Source of the DNA: Candidatus Saccharimonadota bacterium
GTDB taxonomy: Bacteria > Patescibacteriota > Saccharimonadia > Saccharimonadales > Saccharimonadaceae
DNA: 64,000 nucleotides
Direction of reading: 5' to 3'
Assembly: GCA_017537745.1 (NCBI GenBank)
Contig: JAFYKF010000009.1
Location: forward strand, 1-64,000
Position numbers and translations under genes: made by a program. Positions 7,260 through 15,041 of the stretch are shown here, in pieces (the stretch's first letter is position 1; every line of letters starts with the position of its first letter). The notes under the pieces are model-generated. The model was not told the origin of the DNA and did not search any database. It saw nothing but the letters and a program-made list of their open reading frames with translations.

Positions 7260-7585
7260 AATTCGAAGGACGCCGCAGCGACCTCCTCGGGGGTGTACTC
7301 GTGCCGATCGGTGAGCCGCGGCAGGCCGCGTACGCTCATCACGATGACAGAGTCGCCGTGATCAAGGGAGACGATAGGGGGCTTTTCGGGGATGCCGAGG
7401 TTGATGTTGAAACGCTGGCGCATCGCGCTGATGGTGGCGATGTGCGAGGGATTCAGGCAAGGTGTGAGCTTGCCCTGGGCGGCCATCTCGCGAACAGAGT
7501 CCGCGGTCAACGTGGTGCGCCGGATAGAACAATTGCCCAGCTTGGAGAACATGGAATCAGCGACCGCAAAGCCAAAGTAGTTCAT
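7241..7585 (-). CDS. DUF1874 / STIV B116-like protein (AcrIII-1, Crn2-like ring nuclease candidate)
   Basis: 114 residues, the family size. The fold signature is visible: N-terminal MNYFGFAVADSMF, central LTPCLNPSHIATISAM, and GDSVIVMSVRGLPRL followed by an EFAMYSV end. Family knowledge: DUF1874 proteins occur in archaeal viruses, phages and conjugative elements (YddF), and members such as SIRV1 gp29 are AcrIII-1 enzymes degrading cyclic tetra-adenylate, the type III CRISPR messenger, with an active-site His at about residue 47. Here His48 falls in the matching place and Arg86 is near the family's conserved Arg. Whether it cleaves cA4 is inference. It is GC-richer than core genes; AAAGGAG precedes the ATG. 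Confidence 0.75.
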   Translation of the reverse strand: MNYFGFAVADSMFSKLGNCSIRRTTLTADSVREMAAQGKLTPCLNPSHIATISAMRQRFNINLGIPEKPPIVSLDHGDSVIVMSVRGLPRLTDRHEYTPEEVAAASFEFAMYSV

Positions 7586-7773
7586 GAGTAAGTCTCCTTT
7601 AAAATATTATTTTTTGGTCACGCTATATATATTAAAGTGCAAAGCACATTGATTTTTGCTCAACGAAAAATATTATAACATAAAAACAAAAAAATGTAAG
7701 TATTATAACATATAATTTACAAAATACAGGGGTAAAATCATAAAAAAATTGTAAATTCAAGTTTTACAAGTGG
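7586..7773 (-). promoter_or_regulatory. AT-rich intergenic region with two minus-strand -10 boxes
   Basis: On the minus strand TGTTATAAT occurs twice about 32 bases apart, around 7671-7679 and 7703-7711 (plus-strand TATTATAACATA repeats). Either could drive the DUF1874 gene with a leader of 80-110 bases containing the short hairpin GTGC-AAA-GCAC. I see no gene here. Confidence 0.5.
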
Positions 7774-8835
7774 TTATTCTAGCACCAATTCGGAAATATC
7801 CTTGACTACCGTTCCTTGTGTGAAAAGACCATATTTTCCAGTGATTTCAAAAGGCTCCTCGAGCGGCAAAAAGTCTAGGAAAGCAGTATCTTTAGCTTGC
7901 CCATCTTCGCTAACAGAAATCGTGATATGTGGTGTTTCTAGTGCGTCGCAAGCTTGCTGAATAATGGGATCATCTGCCTCGACTTCTACAAGTAAGCCCT
8001 CATTCTTGCCGTCATTGCCATATCCAACTGCATAAATCCTTGCGCTAGAGCCAATTTGCTTTAAATTGATTTGAGATGCTTGCGGCTTAAAGCTAGTAGT
8101 TACATGCGGATCTTTAACCTTCTGGTATAAAGTTGGCTGGATTTTACTATATAATTCGTCCGGTTCAACAAATATTCCGGCATAAACTGTTCGTTGCTTA
8201 GCCAATTCAGTTTTTTTGTCTGATTCGGACATAGAATCGAATGCTCTGGTTTTTTCCCAATCAATCAGGCTTTCGTCATAGATTAAAGCATGAGAATCCC
8301 AAAAATCTTTAGCCTCTTGCTGCTCTTCACGAGATGATATGCCTGGATCCCAAGGCTCCCTTGGGGAGCCCTCGCCAATATAAGCAGTAGTCAGCAAATA
8401 AGTATCTTTATCTTGGGCCAACTGGTCTCTTTTAAGAATTGCTATAACAGAATTGCAGGGATCTGGCGTGCGGTTTTTTACCATCGGGGTTCGCCCATTT
8501 CGTCCTTTTCTGTAAACCATTACAACGTCATCGTCAGAATTGACTTTCACGCAAGTCTGCTCGCCAACTTGATGATCAAATGTCACCTTTTCTTTCAAAA
8601 AGCTTTTACCTTCTGTATCAATCTGTTCAAGAGCTTTTCTCAGTAAATCTACAGTCATGCCACCTTCACTATGAAAATGACTTTCATCCCTGTCATATAC
8701 CTTAGCTCCATCCCTAGTGGTACCGAAAAAAATCCTGCTGCTCGGTTGTTCACTCTCGCCAGTAGCGCCAAGAGCGACAGTCCCCATGGTCTGATTATTA
8801 TGGCTGTTGGCGGGTGCGAGATTAAGTTTTTCCAT
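7774..8835 (-). CDS. 2H phosphoesterase-like protein with unassigned N-terminal domain
   Basis: 353 residues. The C-terminal third has two H-x-T motifs, PHVTTSF (His244) and PHITISV (His303), 59 residues apart and each on a hydrophobic strand: the signature of 2H phosphoesterases (LigT/CPDase), which act on 2',3'-cyclic phosphates or 2'-5' linkages in RNA. Residues about 35-200 form another domain with a His-rich start (ESHFHSEGG) and a conserved-looking YLLTTAYIGEGSPREPWD; I cannot name it, and a small RNase fold is one possibility. No signal peptide. CAGGAG precedes the ATG, one base after the stop of the TrmB-type regulator, so the two are translationally linked. Confidence 0.6.
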   Translation of the reverse strand: MEKLNLAPANSHNNQTMGTVALGATGESEQPSSRIFFGTTRDGAKVYDRDESHFHSEGGMTVDLLRKALEQIDTEGKSFLKEKVTFDHQVGEQTCVKVNSDDDVVMVYRKGRNGRTPMVKNRTPDPCNSVIAILKRDQLAQDKDTYLLTTAYIGEGSPREPWDPGISSREEQQEAKDFWDSHALIYDESLIDWEKTRAFDSMSESDKKTELAKQRTVYAGIFVEPDELYSKIQPTLYQKVKDPHVTTSFKPQASQINLKQIGSSARIYAVGYGNDGKNEGLLVEVEADDPIIQQACDALETPHITISVSEDGQAKDTAFLDFLPLEEPFEITGKYGLFTQGTVVKDISELVLE

Positions 8836-8836
8836 C

Positions 8837-9625
8837 TTATTGCTCCTGTTTAAAATAGTTTTGATAAAAATTCATCATTATTTTGAGAATTTGGCGCATA
8901 GATTCAGCGATAATCGGGCTGGTTATAATTGTGGATATCTGCATCTTATCATATGTAGAAATTGCCACCTTGTCGCCATATACCATAATTTCTGCTGGGG
9001 CAGTATAATCGCCTTCCGGCATCCAAACACGCTGAAAGTTCCAGGCAGAATCTTTTCCGGAACGCATATTTTTTATTGAACGGCTGGTCACGGGTGTCAA
9101 GGCATAGGTATGAATACCCATAATTGCTCTTTGTTCTCGATACTGACTCAGAAAGTCACTCAATTCTTCATCGTCATTCCAAAAAGGGATGTCAGCCACA
9201 GTACGAAGGAAATAGATATCCTTTTTAACACGCAATGTGTCCCTATACACTTCCTTAATTCCCTCTACTCCTTCTAGGGTTCTCGCACCAGGCATTTCAT
9301 TATTGGCATAAAAAATATCCAAAAGCGAAGAAATGTTGTCTTTCACAAATTTTTCATTCTTAGCTAAAACCTTGCGACGTTTTTCAACTAACACTTCAAG
9401 GTTACTCGGATTTAATAATCGATAAGCTATCTTTTTGTCATCAATTTGCTCAACTAGTTCAAGCTCGGCCAATTTTTTTGCTACGGCGTAACAATTTTCG
9501 CGAGATTGACCAGTTTTCTCAGCCAATTCCACAGGAGTAAGAGCACCGTTTTTAAGTAGTGCACTATATACTGCTGCCTGAGCCTCATTCAAGCCAGCTT
9601 TTTTGAGTAAATCTAAGTCTTCCAT
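8837..9625 (-). CDS. TrmB-family transcriptional regulator
   Basis: 262 residues. The N-terminal winged helix (LLKKAGLNEAQAAVYSALLKNGALTPVELAEKTG) is the TrmB pattern; residues 100-255 resemble the phospholipase-D-like effector half of such proteins, ending in a membrane-free helix. TrmB proteins bind promoters and respond to a small ligand, often a sugar in archaea. It heads a two-gene operon with the 2H phosphoesterase-like gene one base downstream, so that gene or its own promoter is the likely target. The mRNA appears leaderless, and the tRNA-Gln promoter fires divergently 30 bases away. Confidence 0.82.
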   Translation of the reverse strand: MEDLDLLKKAGLNEAQAAVYSALLKNGALTPVELAEKTGQSRENCYAVAKKLAELELVEQIDDKKIAYRLLNPSNLEVLVEKRRKVLAKNEKFVKDNISSLLDIFYANNEMPGARTLEGVEGIKEVYRDTLRVKKDIYFLRTVADIPFWNDDEELSDFLSQYREQRAIMGIHTYALTPVTSRSIKNMRSGKDSAWNFQRVWMPEGDYTAPAEIMVYGDKVAISTYDKMQISTIITSPIIAESMRQILKIMMNFYQNYFKQEQ

Positions 9626-9631
9626 AAATTT

Positions 9632-9640
9632 ATTTTAGCA
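9632..9640 (-). promoter_or_regulatory. Extended -10 promoter, leaderless, of the TrmB operon
   Basis: TGCTAAAAT then exactly six bases (9631-9626) to the ATG at 9625 on the minus strand. Confidence 0.65.
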
Positions 9641-9664
9641 TATATGGTATTTGCAGACAAAATA

Positions 9665-9673
9665 TGATATAAT
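9665..9673 (+). promoter_or_regulatory. Extended -10 promoter of tRNA-Gln
   Basis: TGATATAAT ends 12 bases before the mature tRNA 5' end, divergent from the TrmB promoter. Confidence 0.7.
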
Positions 9674-9685
9674 ATACACGACCGT

Positions 9686-9760
9686 TGGGGATTCGCCAAG
9701 TGGTAAGGCAGTGGGTTCTGGTCCCACCATTCGGGGGTTCGAATCCCTCATCCCCAGCCA
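9686..9760 (+). tRNA. tRNA-Gln (anticodon CTG)
   Basis: 75 bases with encoded CCA. Acceptor stem TGGGGAT/ATCCCCA, anticodon stem GTGGG/CCCAC around loop TTCTGGT, and T-loop TTCGAAT. Anticodon CTG reads CAG. Confidence 0.96.
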
Positions 9761-9777
9761 TTGAAAATGTTCGAACC

Positions 9778-9897
9778 AGAAGAAACTAGGAAGGCGAAGC
9801 CTTCCAAAGGATACGAAAAATATAAAAAATCTAGAGCTTGCTCTAGTATTTTTTATATTTTGAGTAGACTGTAGGAGCGCAGCTCCTAGTTTCTTCT
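9778..9897. repeat. 120-base cruciform: three hairpins closed by a 14-bp outer stem
   Basis: Outer arms AGAAGAAACTAGGA (9778-9791) and its exact complement (9884-9897). Inside: hairpin GGAAGGC-GAA-GCCTTCC (9789-9805), a long hairpin 9817-9861 with a 14-bp A/T stem and CTAGAG-CTTG-CTCTAG tip, and TAGGAGC-GCA-GCTCCTA (9872-9888). The outer hairpins compete with the outer stem for a few bases. It has no ORF and sits 18 bases after tRNA-Gln. It could be a terminator array, a processing signal, or the footprint of a mobile or integration element. Confidence 0.8.
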
Positions 9898-10057
9898 TGA
9901 TATACTTTTCTGGCTCGCAGGGGATATAGGGATCCCTATCCATCATCATCAACCTCCCTGCCTCATCCACCACCCCTATCCCACTCTAGCTAAACCACGA
10001 TTAATATGTTATAATAATAGATAGCACATTAACATGACCAGAGGGAGGGAGGATTCT
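9898..10057 (+). promoter_or_regulatory. Upstream region and promoter of the nucleotidyltransferase gene
   Basis: Contains a 14-base palindrome ATAGGGATCCCTAT (about 9925-9938), an extended -10 TGTTATAAT (10007-10015), and the strong site GGGAGGGAGG just before the ATG at 10058. No gene seen. Confidence 0.65.
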
Positions 10058-11242
10058 ATGGTTAAGCTATTAAAACCTGCTATCGAACGTAGGCTTGAAA
10101 AAGCTAGCTCCAGTATAGGAACAAGAAAAAGAATAGCTGAAGACGTTTGCCGTTTTCTCGAAGCGAAACCCGAAGATGCCCGTAATATGCCGCTCGAACG
10201 AGAACACTTTTACAGTGCTTGCGAAAGTTTACTAGAAGACAGAGACTACAGGAGGATTCTGTTATATCTACCGCTAGGGCTTTTAGAATATGCTCCGGCT
10301 GCGTTTAAAGAAACTTATCTCCATGCATGGTTCCAGCTTTTGGGTGTGAGTGATGTTCGCGAGAACTTCCACTTTGGTGATTGTTTTGAACTCGATGCTA
10401 GACCGCTCTGTGGGCTAGATCGTGTTGTCAAATGCGCACACCTTACGCCGTGGCTACTGAAGTTCGGGTACATCAGCGCGAGGCAGCTTCAGCGTGCCCT
10501 CGAACATCTTTCCGATGACGAAGTTCTACTCCAAAGTTTTAAAGACACCTGGGAGTACATCCGGAAGCGCCAGATTCTCGACGCCCCCGATCTACTCAGG
10601 CTCACATCGTTAACCGATCTCTTGCCCGAAAGAAAAAGACAAGAACCGCTCTACGTTTCGAAGAAGCGACTGGATTGGCTTAACGAGCCAAAGAAGAAAG
10701 TAGAGCTTTTGACCCCCACGGCCAAGCTCGAGGGGCCATTCTCGGATAACATACCAGCATTCGAGGACAAGTTGCAAAAAATCATAGCGCAACTCGCCTC
10801 GTCCGAAATTGTTCTCGTCGGCGGCTCTCAGCTCAAAGGTTATGGCGCAACAGATTCTGATCTTGATATTTGGCACCTTGATAGCCTAAAAGAAGACTCT
10901 GCCTTTAGACCCGGTAGCCCCCACGCTGTCCACGTTTATTTCAACACGATATGGCTTGGTGGAAGAGCCATAGTAGACAAATTGGAGGATATAGCAAACG
11001 ATATAACAAGCATTTACACTGATTCGGAAATGTACAATTCGCGGTCGGAATTCAGGCGCCAAGCAATTGAGCGTCTGGAGAGTGATTTGCTCTTATACAG
11101 ACTTCTGCACAAAGGATTTTCCAGATTTACTGGCAAAACAGAATACTCAGTCCCGTCTGAAATGGATGGTGACTGCCCATTCTACTCTGACGAGTATCGT
11201 AGAATTGCGACTATGCTCTACGCAAAATATGTCTGGCTATAA
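10058..11242 (+). CDS. Nucleotidyltransferase-fold protein, accessory
   Basis: 394 residues from the ATG at 10058, chosen because GGGAGGGAGG precedes it by 7 bases; an ATG at 10034 would include that site. Residues about 250-275 carry EIVLVGGSQLKGYGATDSDL, the GGS plus DxD pattern of the polymerase-beta superfamily (acidic residues about 266, 268 and 270). The first 240 residues are helical with no family I recognise. Such proteins transfer nucleotides to RNA, protein or small molecules, and many accessory ones are antitoxins, toxins or resistance enzymes; which applies here is unknown. Monocistronic, convergent with the four-gene operon, closed by a strong terminator, GC-richer than core genes. 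Confidence 0.72.
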   Translation: MVKLLKPAIERRLEKASSSIGTRKRIAEDVCRFLEAKPEDARNMPLEREHFYSACESLLEDRDYRRILLYLPLGLLEYAPAAFKETYLHAWFQLLGVSDVRENFHFGDCFELDARPLCGLDRVVKCAHLTPWLLKFGYISARQLQRALEHLSDDEVLLQSFKDTWEYIRKRQILDAPDLLRLTSLTDLLPERKRQEPLYVSKKRLDWLNEPKKKVELLTPTAKLEGPFSDNIPAFEDKLQKIIAQLASSEIVLVGGSQLKGYGATDSDLDIWHLDSLKEDSAFRPGSPHAVHVYFNTIWLGGRAIVDKLEDIANDITSIYTDSEMYNSRSEFRRQAIERLESDLLLYRLLHKGFSRFTGKTEYSVPSEMDGDCPFYSDEYRRIATMLYAKYVWL

Positions 11243-11250
11243 GGTCATGG

Positions 11251-11280
11251 AAAAGGGCCCCCCGCGGGGGACCCTTTTTT
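11251..11280. terminator. GC-rich bidirectional terminator
   Basis: AAAAGGG-CCCCCC-GC-GGGGG-A-CCCTTTTTT: nested stem with A and T tracts. It ends the nucleotidyltransferase gene and, in reverse, the four-gene operon. Confidence 0.93.
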
Positions 11281-11294
11281 AATGTGCGTCGGTT

Positions 11295-12497
11295 TTACAG
11301 AACGCGCTTGCCGGTCAGGCCGGTCATGCCGGCGACGTCGCCGCCGCCGAGCTCGCCCCAGTTGATCTGGGTGCCCAGCTGCCACAGAGCCACGAAATAG
11401 TTGACTTCCACGTCGGAGGTAACCGTATCGTGCTTGGCGAAGGCCAGAACGTACTTGACCAGGTTCTGCTCCAGACGAACGTAGTTGCTGGAGACACTGG
11501 CGCCGATCTTCTTGAGCATCATCTCGCGGTTCTTTACGCCAACCATGGACGGCAGGCGCGGATCCTCGAGCGTGTTGCGAATGGTGTTCGCGTCATAGGC
11601 CATGGCGGCCGCAACCTGAACACCGGTGCCGCGGAAGACGCGGTTGATGGAGTCGACCAGCGTATCGCCAGCGTCGTGCAGCTGAGCGGTGTCGGGCGGA
11701 GTAATCATACTCATGCCGGCTGCTCCGCCGCCAAAACCGCCACTGATGGCGGCGATCAGCATGGAGGGATCGGAAAAGCTTGCGCGCCAGGTCTGATACC
11801 AGCCATCCAGCGTACGGTAGCTTTCGGCAATGGCCGGCCAGAGCGTTTCGCGGATGCGGCTCAAGAACTCCTTGCGACGGGCCTCCGTGATGAAAGTGCC
11901 GTCGAGGCCGTCGATAGCGGCGAAGATGTCGCCGTAGGCGCGACGGGTCAGAGACTTGCGCAGAGCGTAGAAAGTCGGGTCGACCTGTTCTTCGGTCTCG
12001 TCAGCGTATTTTTCCATCGCCTTCGCCAGAGCATCAGGAATGGCATAGAGACCAGCCCGATCGGCCAGGGCCGCCCGGATGGCAGCGATGTAGGACGATT
12101 CGTCCACTTTCAGGATACCGCCGGTCTTCAGGGCGTTCAGCCAAGAATCATCGGTCGGGATCGAGGGCAGCAGAGACTCGAACTGGGTCTGAATGGCACG
12201 AGTTTCCGCAGCGGCAACCGCCGGAGCGGGCTTGCTGGCGTTCTTCAGCTCAGCGACGAGCTTGCGCGCTTTCGCGAGTTTCATGCCAGCACCGGTGAGG
12301 TCGGATACTTCGAGAGAAGCCAAGTCTTCAAGGCTTTCGACGCCAAGATCTTCCATGATTTTCAGAGCGTCAAGTCGGCCAAGACCATACTCAGTGAGCT
12401 TAGCAAAGACCTCATTCTCCATGGGATTCGGCACGGAATTTGCCGGAGTGGGTTCAGCGGTGATTTTGGCGGTAGCGTTCTTCATTTCTTCAGCCAT
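11295..12497 (-). CDS. Uncharacterised protein with helix-hairpin-helix-like N-terminus (operon gene 4)
   Basis: 400 residues. After a low-complexity start, residues about 33-85 (LTEYGLGRLDALKIMEDLGV; LEDLASLEVSDLTGAGMKLA) look like a tandem HhH/SAM-like nucleic-acid or protein-binding module. Residues about 105-400 are mostly helical, with a glycine-rich loop (GGFGGGAAGMSMI) and no motif I can name. No signal peptide. AAGGAGG precedes the ATG; the gene begins 13 bases after the PurA-like gene, so it is the last gene of the operon. It is the most GC-rich stretch of the island, which suggests recent transfer or different codon selection. Confidence 0.72.
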   Translation of the reverse strand: MAEEMKNATAKITAEPTPANSVPNPMENEVFAKLTEYGLGRLDALKIMEDLGVESLEDLASLEVSDLTGAGMKLAKARKLVAELKNASKPAPAVAAAETRAIQTQFESLLPSIPTDDSWLNALKTGGILKVDESSYIAAIRAALADRAGLYAIPDALAKAMEKYADETEEQVDPTFYALRKSLTRRAYGDIFAAIDGLDGTFITEARRKEFLSRIRETLWPAIAESYRTLDGWYQTWRASFSDPSMLIAAISGGFGGGAAGMSMITPPDTAQLHDAGDTLVDSINRVFRGTGVQVAAAMAYDANTIRNTLEDPRLPSMVGVKNREMMLKKIGASVSSNYVRLEQNLVKYVLAFAKHDTVTSDVEVNYFVALWQLGTQINWGELGGGDVAGMTGLTGKRVL

Positions 12498-12510
12498 GAT
12501 TTTGTCCTCC

Positions 12511-13824
12511 TTATTCTGAATAGATTTTATTCTTTTCTGTGGGTCCGGCTGAAAGGATTTTTAGCGGGACTTTTAGAAGACCTTCGAGGATTTTGCCGAC
12601 GAAATCGAATAACTCGCGTACGGCAATGGGGTTTTTGATGACGGTTTCGGGAATGATGGGTTCGGCTCTACTCAAAAAGTCGACATACGATTCGTTGCCG
12701 TTTCGCACGTACTTGTAATCGACACAAATCGGCCAAGTTCGTTTGTTGGCTAAGATTTGATCAAACCAAGTAAGGGCGAGACCATCAAAATCTATCTCGT
12801 TGCTTACATCCAATGCGTATTTCACAAGGTTTAAGTCGAGGGGGCCGGCGCGAACGGCGCCTTGCCAGCGATTTTCATCCTTGTGGCTGCCAGGAAGCAT
12901 GCGTGCGGTAAATTCAGGGTCATAGGTCGGCATGGGGCCGGCGCCATGACGGATTTCGTAGGCACGATGAACGGCGTAGTTGATAATCTTGCCATCGTAC
13001 CCGGCACTCTTAAGCATTTCGTTTGCGAAGATTGGCAGAGTTCGGATGGCGCTGACGTGGGGTTTTAAGCCCATTTCAGCGTCGGTTAAAACTCCGTGCG
13101 AGCACTCGACGATTGCTGTGCCGTCGCCTTTTAGTACCTCATCAAGACTTTTAAACGAAAGTTTTTTACCTATTCTGTCAAATAAATCGATAATATAGTT
13201 AAAATAATCTTCGTCATGAAGAAGCAAGATGAGGTTGGCGGCGTAGCTATGGAAATCGTCGGGTAAAAAAGCATCTCGAGTGATGTTATCATACCGCTCA
13301 AAGTAATAATCGTATTGTCTTTGAAGCTTCGAGCGGATAATCCGACGATTCGTGAGGTCGCGGGCTCGGATTGTCATCTCTTCGCCTAAGGAAGTCATGC
13401 GATAGGCTTGTCCAACGCCCGTTCCGACGGTGCCGCGCGGCTTATCTTTTAAGAGTAGCTCTTCAAACTGAGAAGCGATTCTATGATAAGGCGTGGCGAC
13501 GATGCAGGACGGGTCGCAGGTGAGAAGTTTGAACGGGTCGAATATTCCGAGTTTTTTGAGGGCTTCTGATTCATTATCAAGCCCAACAGGTGAAATGACC
13601 ATTTGCTCGGACAGAAAAGTCGGTACACCTTCAAGCGTTCCGCATCCCCACTGAGAAAAGTTGAAACTCTCTCCTAGGGAAGTGCGTACGCCATGAGAAC
13701 CTTGTGCGCCACCGCGTTTGATAATGAGATTAGCGTCGGTTTTGCACGAAAGTGCATGCACTATGCTACCTTTTCCGCCGTCGCCTGGACCGAGGTCGGT
13801 GATAACGTAGATTTCGTTGAACAC
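12511..13824 (-). CDS. Adenylosuccinate synthetase (PurA) family protein, divergent (operon gene 3)
   Basis: 437 residues, PurA length, alignable throughout: GPGDGGKGS (catalytic-type Asp15, Lys18), GGAQGSHGV (His44), EGVPTFLSEQMVISP, GTVGTGVGQAY (131-141), VECSHGVLTDAEMG, and DGLALTWFDQI near the end. Catalytic Asp and His are kept, but several IMP contacts differ from normal PurA: the Asn before the catalytic His is Gln41, the Arg of the GTTGRG motif is Thr, and the Gln of the EGAQG loop is His. PurA joins IMP and aspartate; these changes and the absence of purB or other purine genes suggest another substrate or a regulatory role. GTG start with AAGAGGTG upstream. PurZ-like activity is an alternative. 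Confidence 0.82.
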   Translation of the reverse strand: MFNEIYVITDLGPGDGGKGSIVHALSCKTDANLIIKRGGAQGSHGVRTSLGESFNFSQWGCGTLEGVPTFLSEQMVISPVGLDNESEALKKLGIFDPFKLLTCDPSCIVATPYHRIASQFEELLLKDKPRGTVGTGVGQAYRMTSLGEEMTIRARDLTNRRIIRSKLQRQYDYYFERYDNITRDAFLPDDFHSYAANLILLLHDEDYFNYIIDLFDRIGKKLSFKSLDEVLKGDGTAIVECSHGVLTDAEMGLKPHVSAIRTLPIFANEMLKSAGYDGKIINYAVHRAYEIRHGAGPMPTYDPEFTARMLPGSHKDENRWQGAVRAGPLDLNLVKYALDVSNEIDFDGLALTWFDQILANKRTWPICVDYKYVRNGNESYVDFLSRAEPIIPETVIKNPIAVRELFDFVGKILEGLLKVPLKILSAGPTEKNKIYSE

Positions 13825-13874
13825 ATTACACCTCTTAGCAGACTGTAAACCAAATTGTTAATGAATCTTGATTA

Positions 13875-15041
13875 CTACAGGTATTCGATGTGGTCCGGAG
13901 CTTCCATTGGCGTATCTTCGGCGTCTTCTTCGCCAGACTGAATCGGCCAAAGGTCGCCTTTGTTCCTGAAGATGTCACCAGCTTTGGGAACTGGATGCGG
14001 CAACGCGTGGCGAAGCTTTGCCTGCGCACCGATGTCGATGCTGGAAAGCTGCTTAATTAAATCATAGTCGAAAACCAGACGAGTGTCGAAAGTGACACGA
14101 TACTTCGCCGGCGGGAAGTAGGTTCCTCTAGAAAGTCGTGCAGCAAGCGGGTCGTCGTATTTCCTTCTTGGGTAATCAAAGCTAGTAATATCCATTGTTC
14201 CCTCGGTCAGACCGATGATGGCGGAAATGACCGCCGGCAGTTGTCGAGTGGAATCAATTTCGATTACCGACTTTTCGCCACAGAGTTCACGCCAGTCGTC
14301 GGCGGCGCTAGGTGCTTTAACTACCAAAATAAACTGGTGGGTCTTGTCTTTAAGGTCACTAACCATCTGTTTCATCGTGGGAATCTTCGTCATATCTTTA
14401 AGCTCATTATCAAAGACTTCTTCGCCAAAAATATGCTTGATGTTCTCACGTTTAAGATGACGATGGCAGGTCGCGTCGGTCACGATGAAGTGATAGCCCT
14501 TAAGACCAATGCGGTTAGTGTAAGCATCGGTCAGATAAGCGCGCGCAAACATGGCATATTGCGGATCTTCGGGTATATCACCACCATCACGCTGAGGCGC
14601 CATCTCCTTAAGATAGTTTACGATTTTGGGTGCTTCCATCTCAAATTGAGGGCGACACATTGCGAACTTGTCTTGGCAATCACCAAAGATACCGAGGCAA
14701 AGCTGCGGGTCGTAGCCCGGAAGTACCTTAGCTACCGCTTCATAGAGGTCCGGCAGGACTTTCATTTCCGTGTCAACTTCGCCACCCATCGAGCCAGTAG
14801 TATCGCAACTAACTTCGATGTCCATCGGACAGCCGACGGTTGCAATCCACTTTTTCTGGTGAGGGTCAAGCCGAATCAGAGACCTTCGAATCGGATTAAT
14901 GGCTGGGTCAACGATTTCGCTGAGGCGCCCGGTTTCCTGGGCGCGCCGCTCGGCGACCTTGGTGACGTCAGCATCGTGTGTTACGCCGTAGTCTTCGCGA
15001 GCTTTTTTATAGCTTTCAACCGAGAATACATTCCTACCCAT
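13875..15041 (-). CDS. von Willebrand factor A domain protein (operon gene 2)
   Basis: 388 residues. The vWA domain covers about residues 70-290. It has an intact MIDAS start DTTGSMGG (80-87), a GGDIPED loop (153-159) and the strand FIVTDATCHR with Asp189, so metal-dependent ligand binding is likely. The C-terminal 100 residues are proline- and acid-rich. No signal peptide or membrane helix: cytoplasmic. GAAAGGGGAG precedes the ATG, which overlaps the end of the kinase-like gene by 8 bases, so the two are translationally coupled. vWA proteins in such operons commonly act as scaffolds for kinases, AAA+ ATPases or phosphatases, as in TerY-type systems. Confidence 0.82.
   Translation of the reverse strand: MGRNVFSVESYKKAREDYGVTHDADVTKVAERRAQETGRLSEIVDPAINPIRRSLIRLDPHQKKWIATVGCPMDIEVSCDTTGSMGGEVDTEMKVLPDLYEAVAKVLPGYDPQLCLGIFGDCQDKFAMCRPQFEMEAPKIVNYLKEMAPQRDGGDIPEDPQYAMFARAYLTDAYTNRIGLKGYHFIVTDATCHRHLKRENIKHIFGEEVFDNELKDMTKIPTMKQMVSDLKDKTHQFILVVKAPSAADDWRELCGEKSVIEIDSTRQLPAVISAIIGLTEGTMDITSFDYPRRKYDDPLAARLSRGTYFPPAKYRVTFDTRLVFDYDLIKQLSSIDIGAQAKLRHALPHPVPKAGDIFRNKGDLWPIQSGEEDAEDTPMEAPDHIEYL

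Noticed and set aside
9635-9973. 112-residue minus-strand ORF containing MRDSNPR
   Set aside because: It runs antisense through tRNA-Gln and the cruciform; this peptide string is a known artefact of reading tRNA genes as protein.
11430-12638. 402-residue plus-strand ORF
   Set aside because: Antisense shadow of the GC-rich operon gene 11295-12497; it also crosses into the PurA-like gene and has no ribosome binding site or family signature.
12511-13824. Ordinary housekeeping purA
   Set aside because: Key substrate-contact positions differ, no other purine genes are present, and it sits inside a vWA/kinase-like operon.
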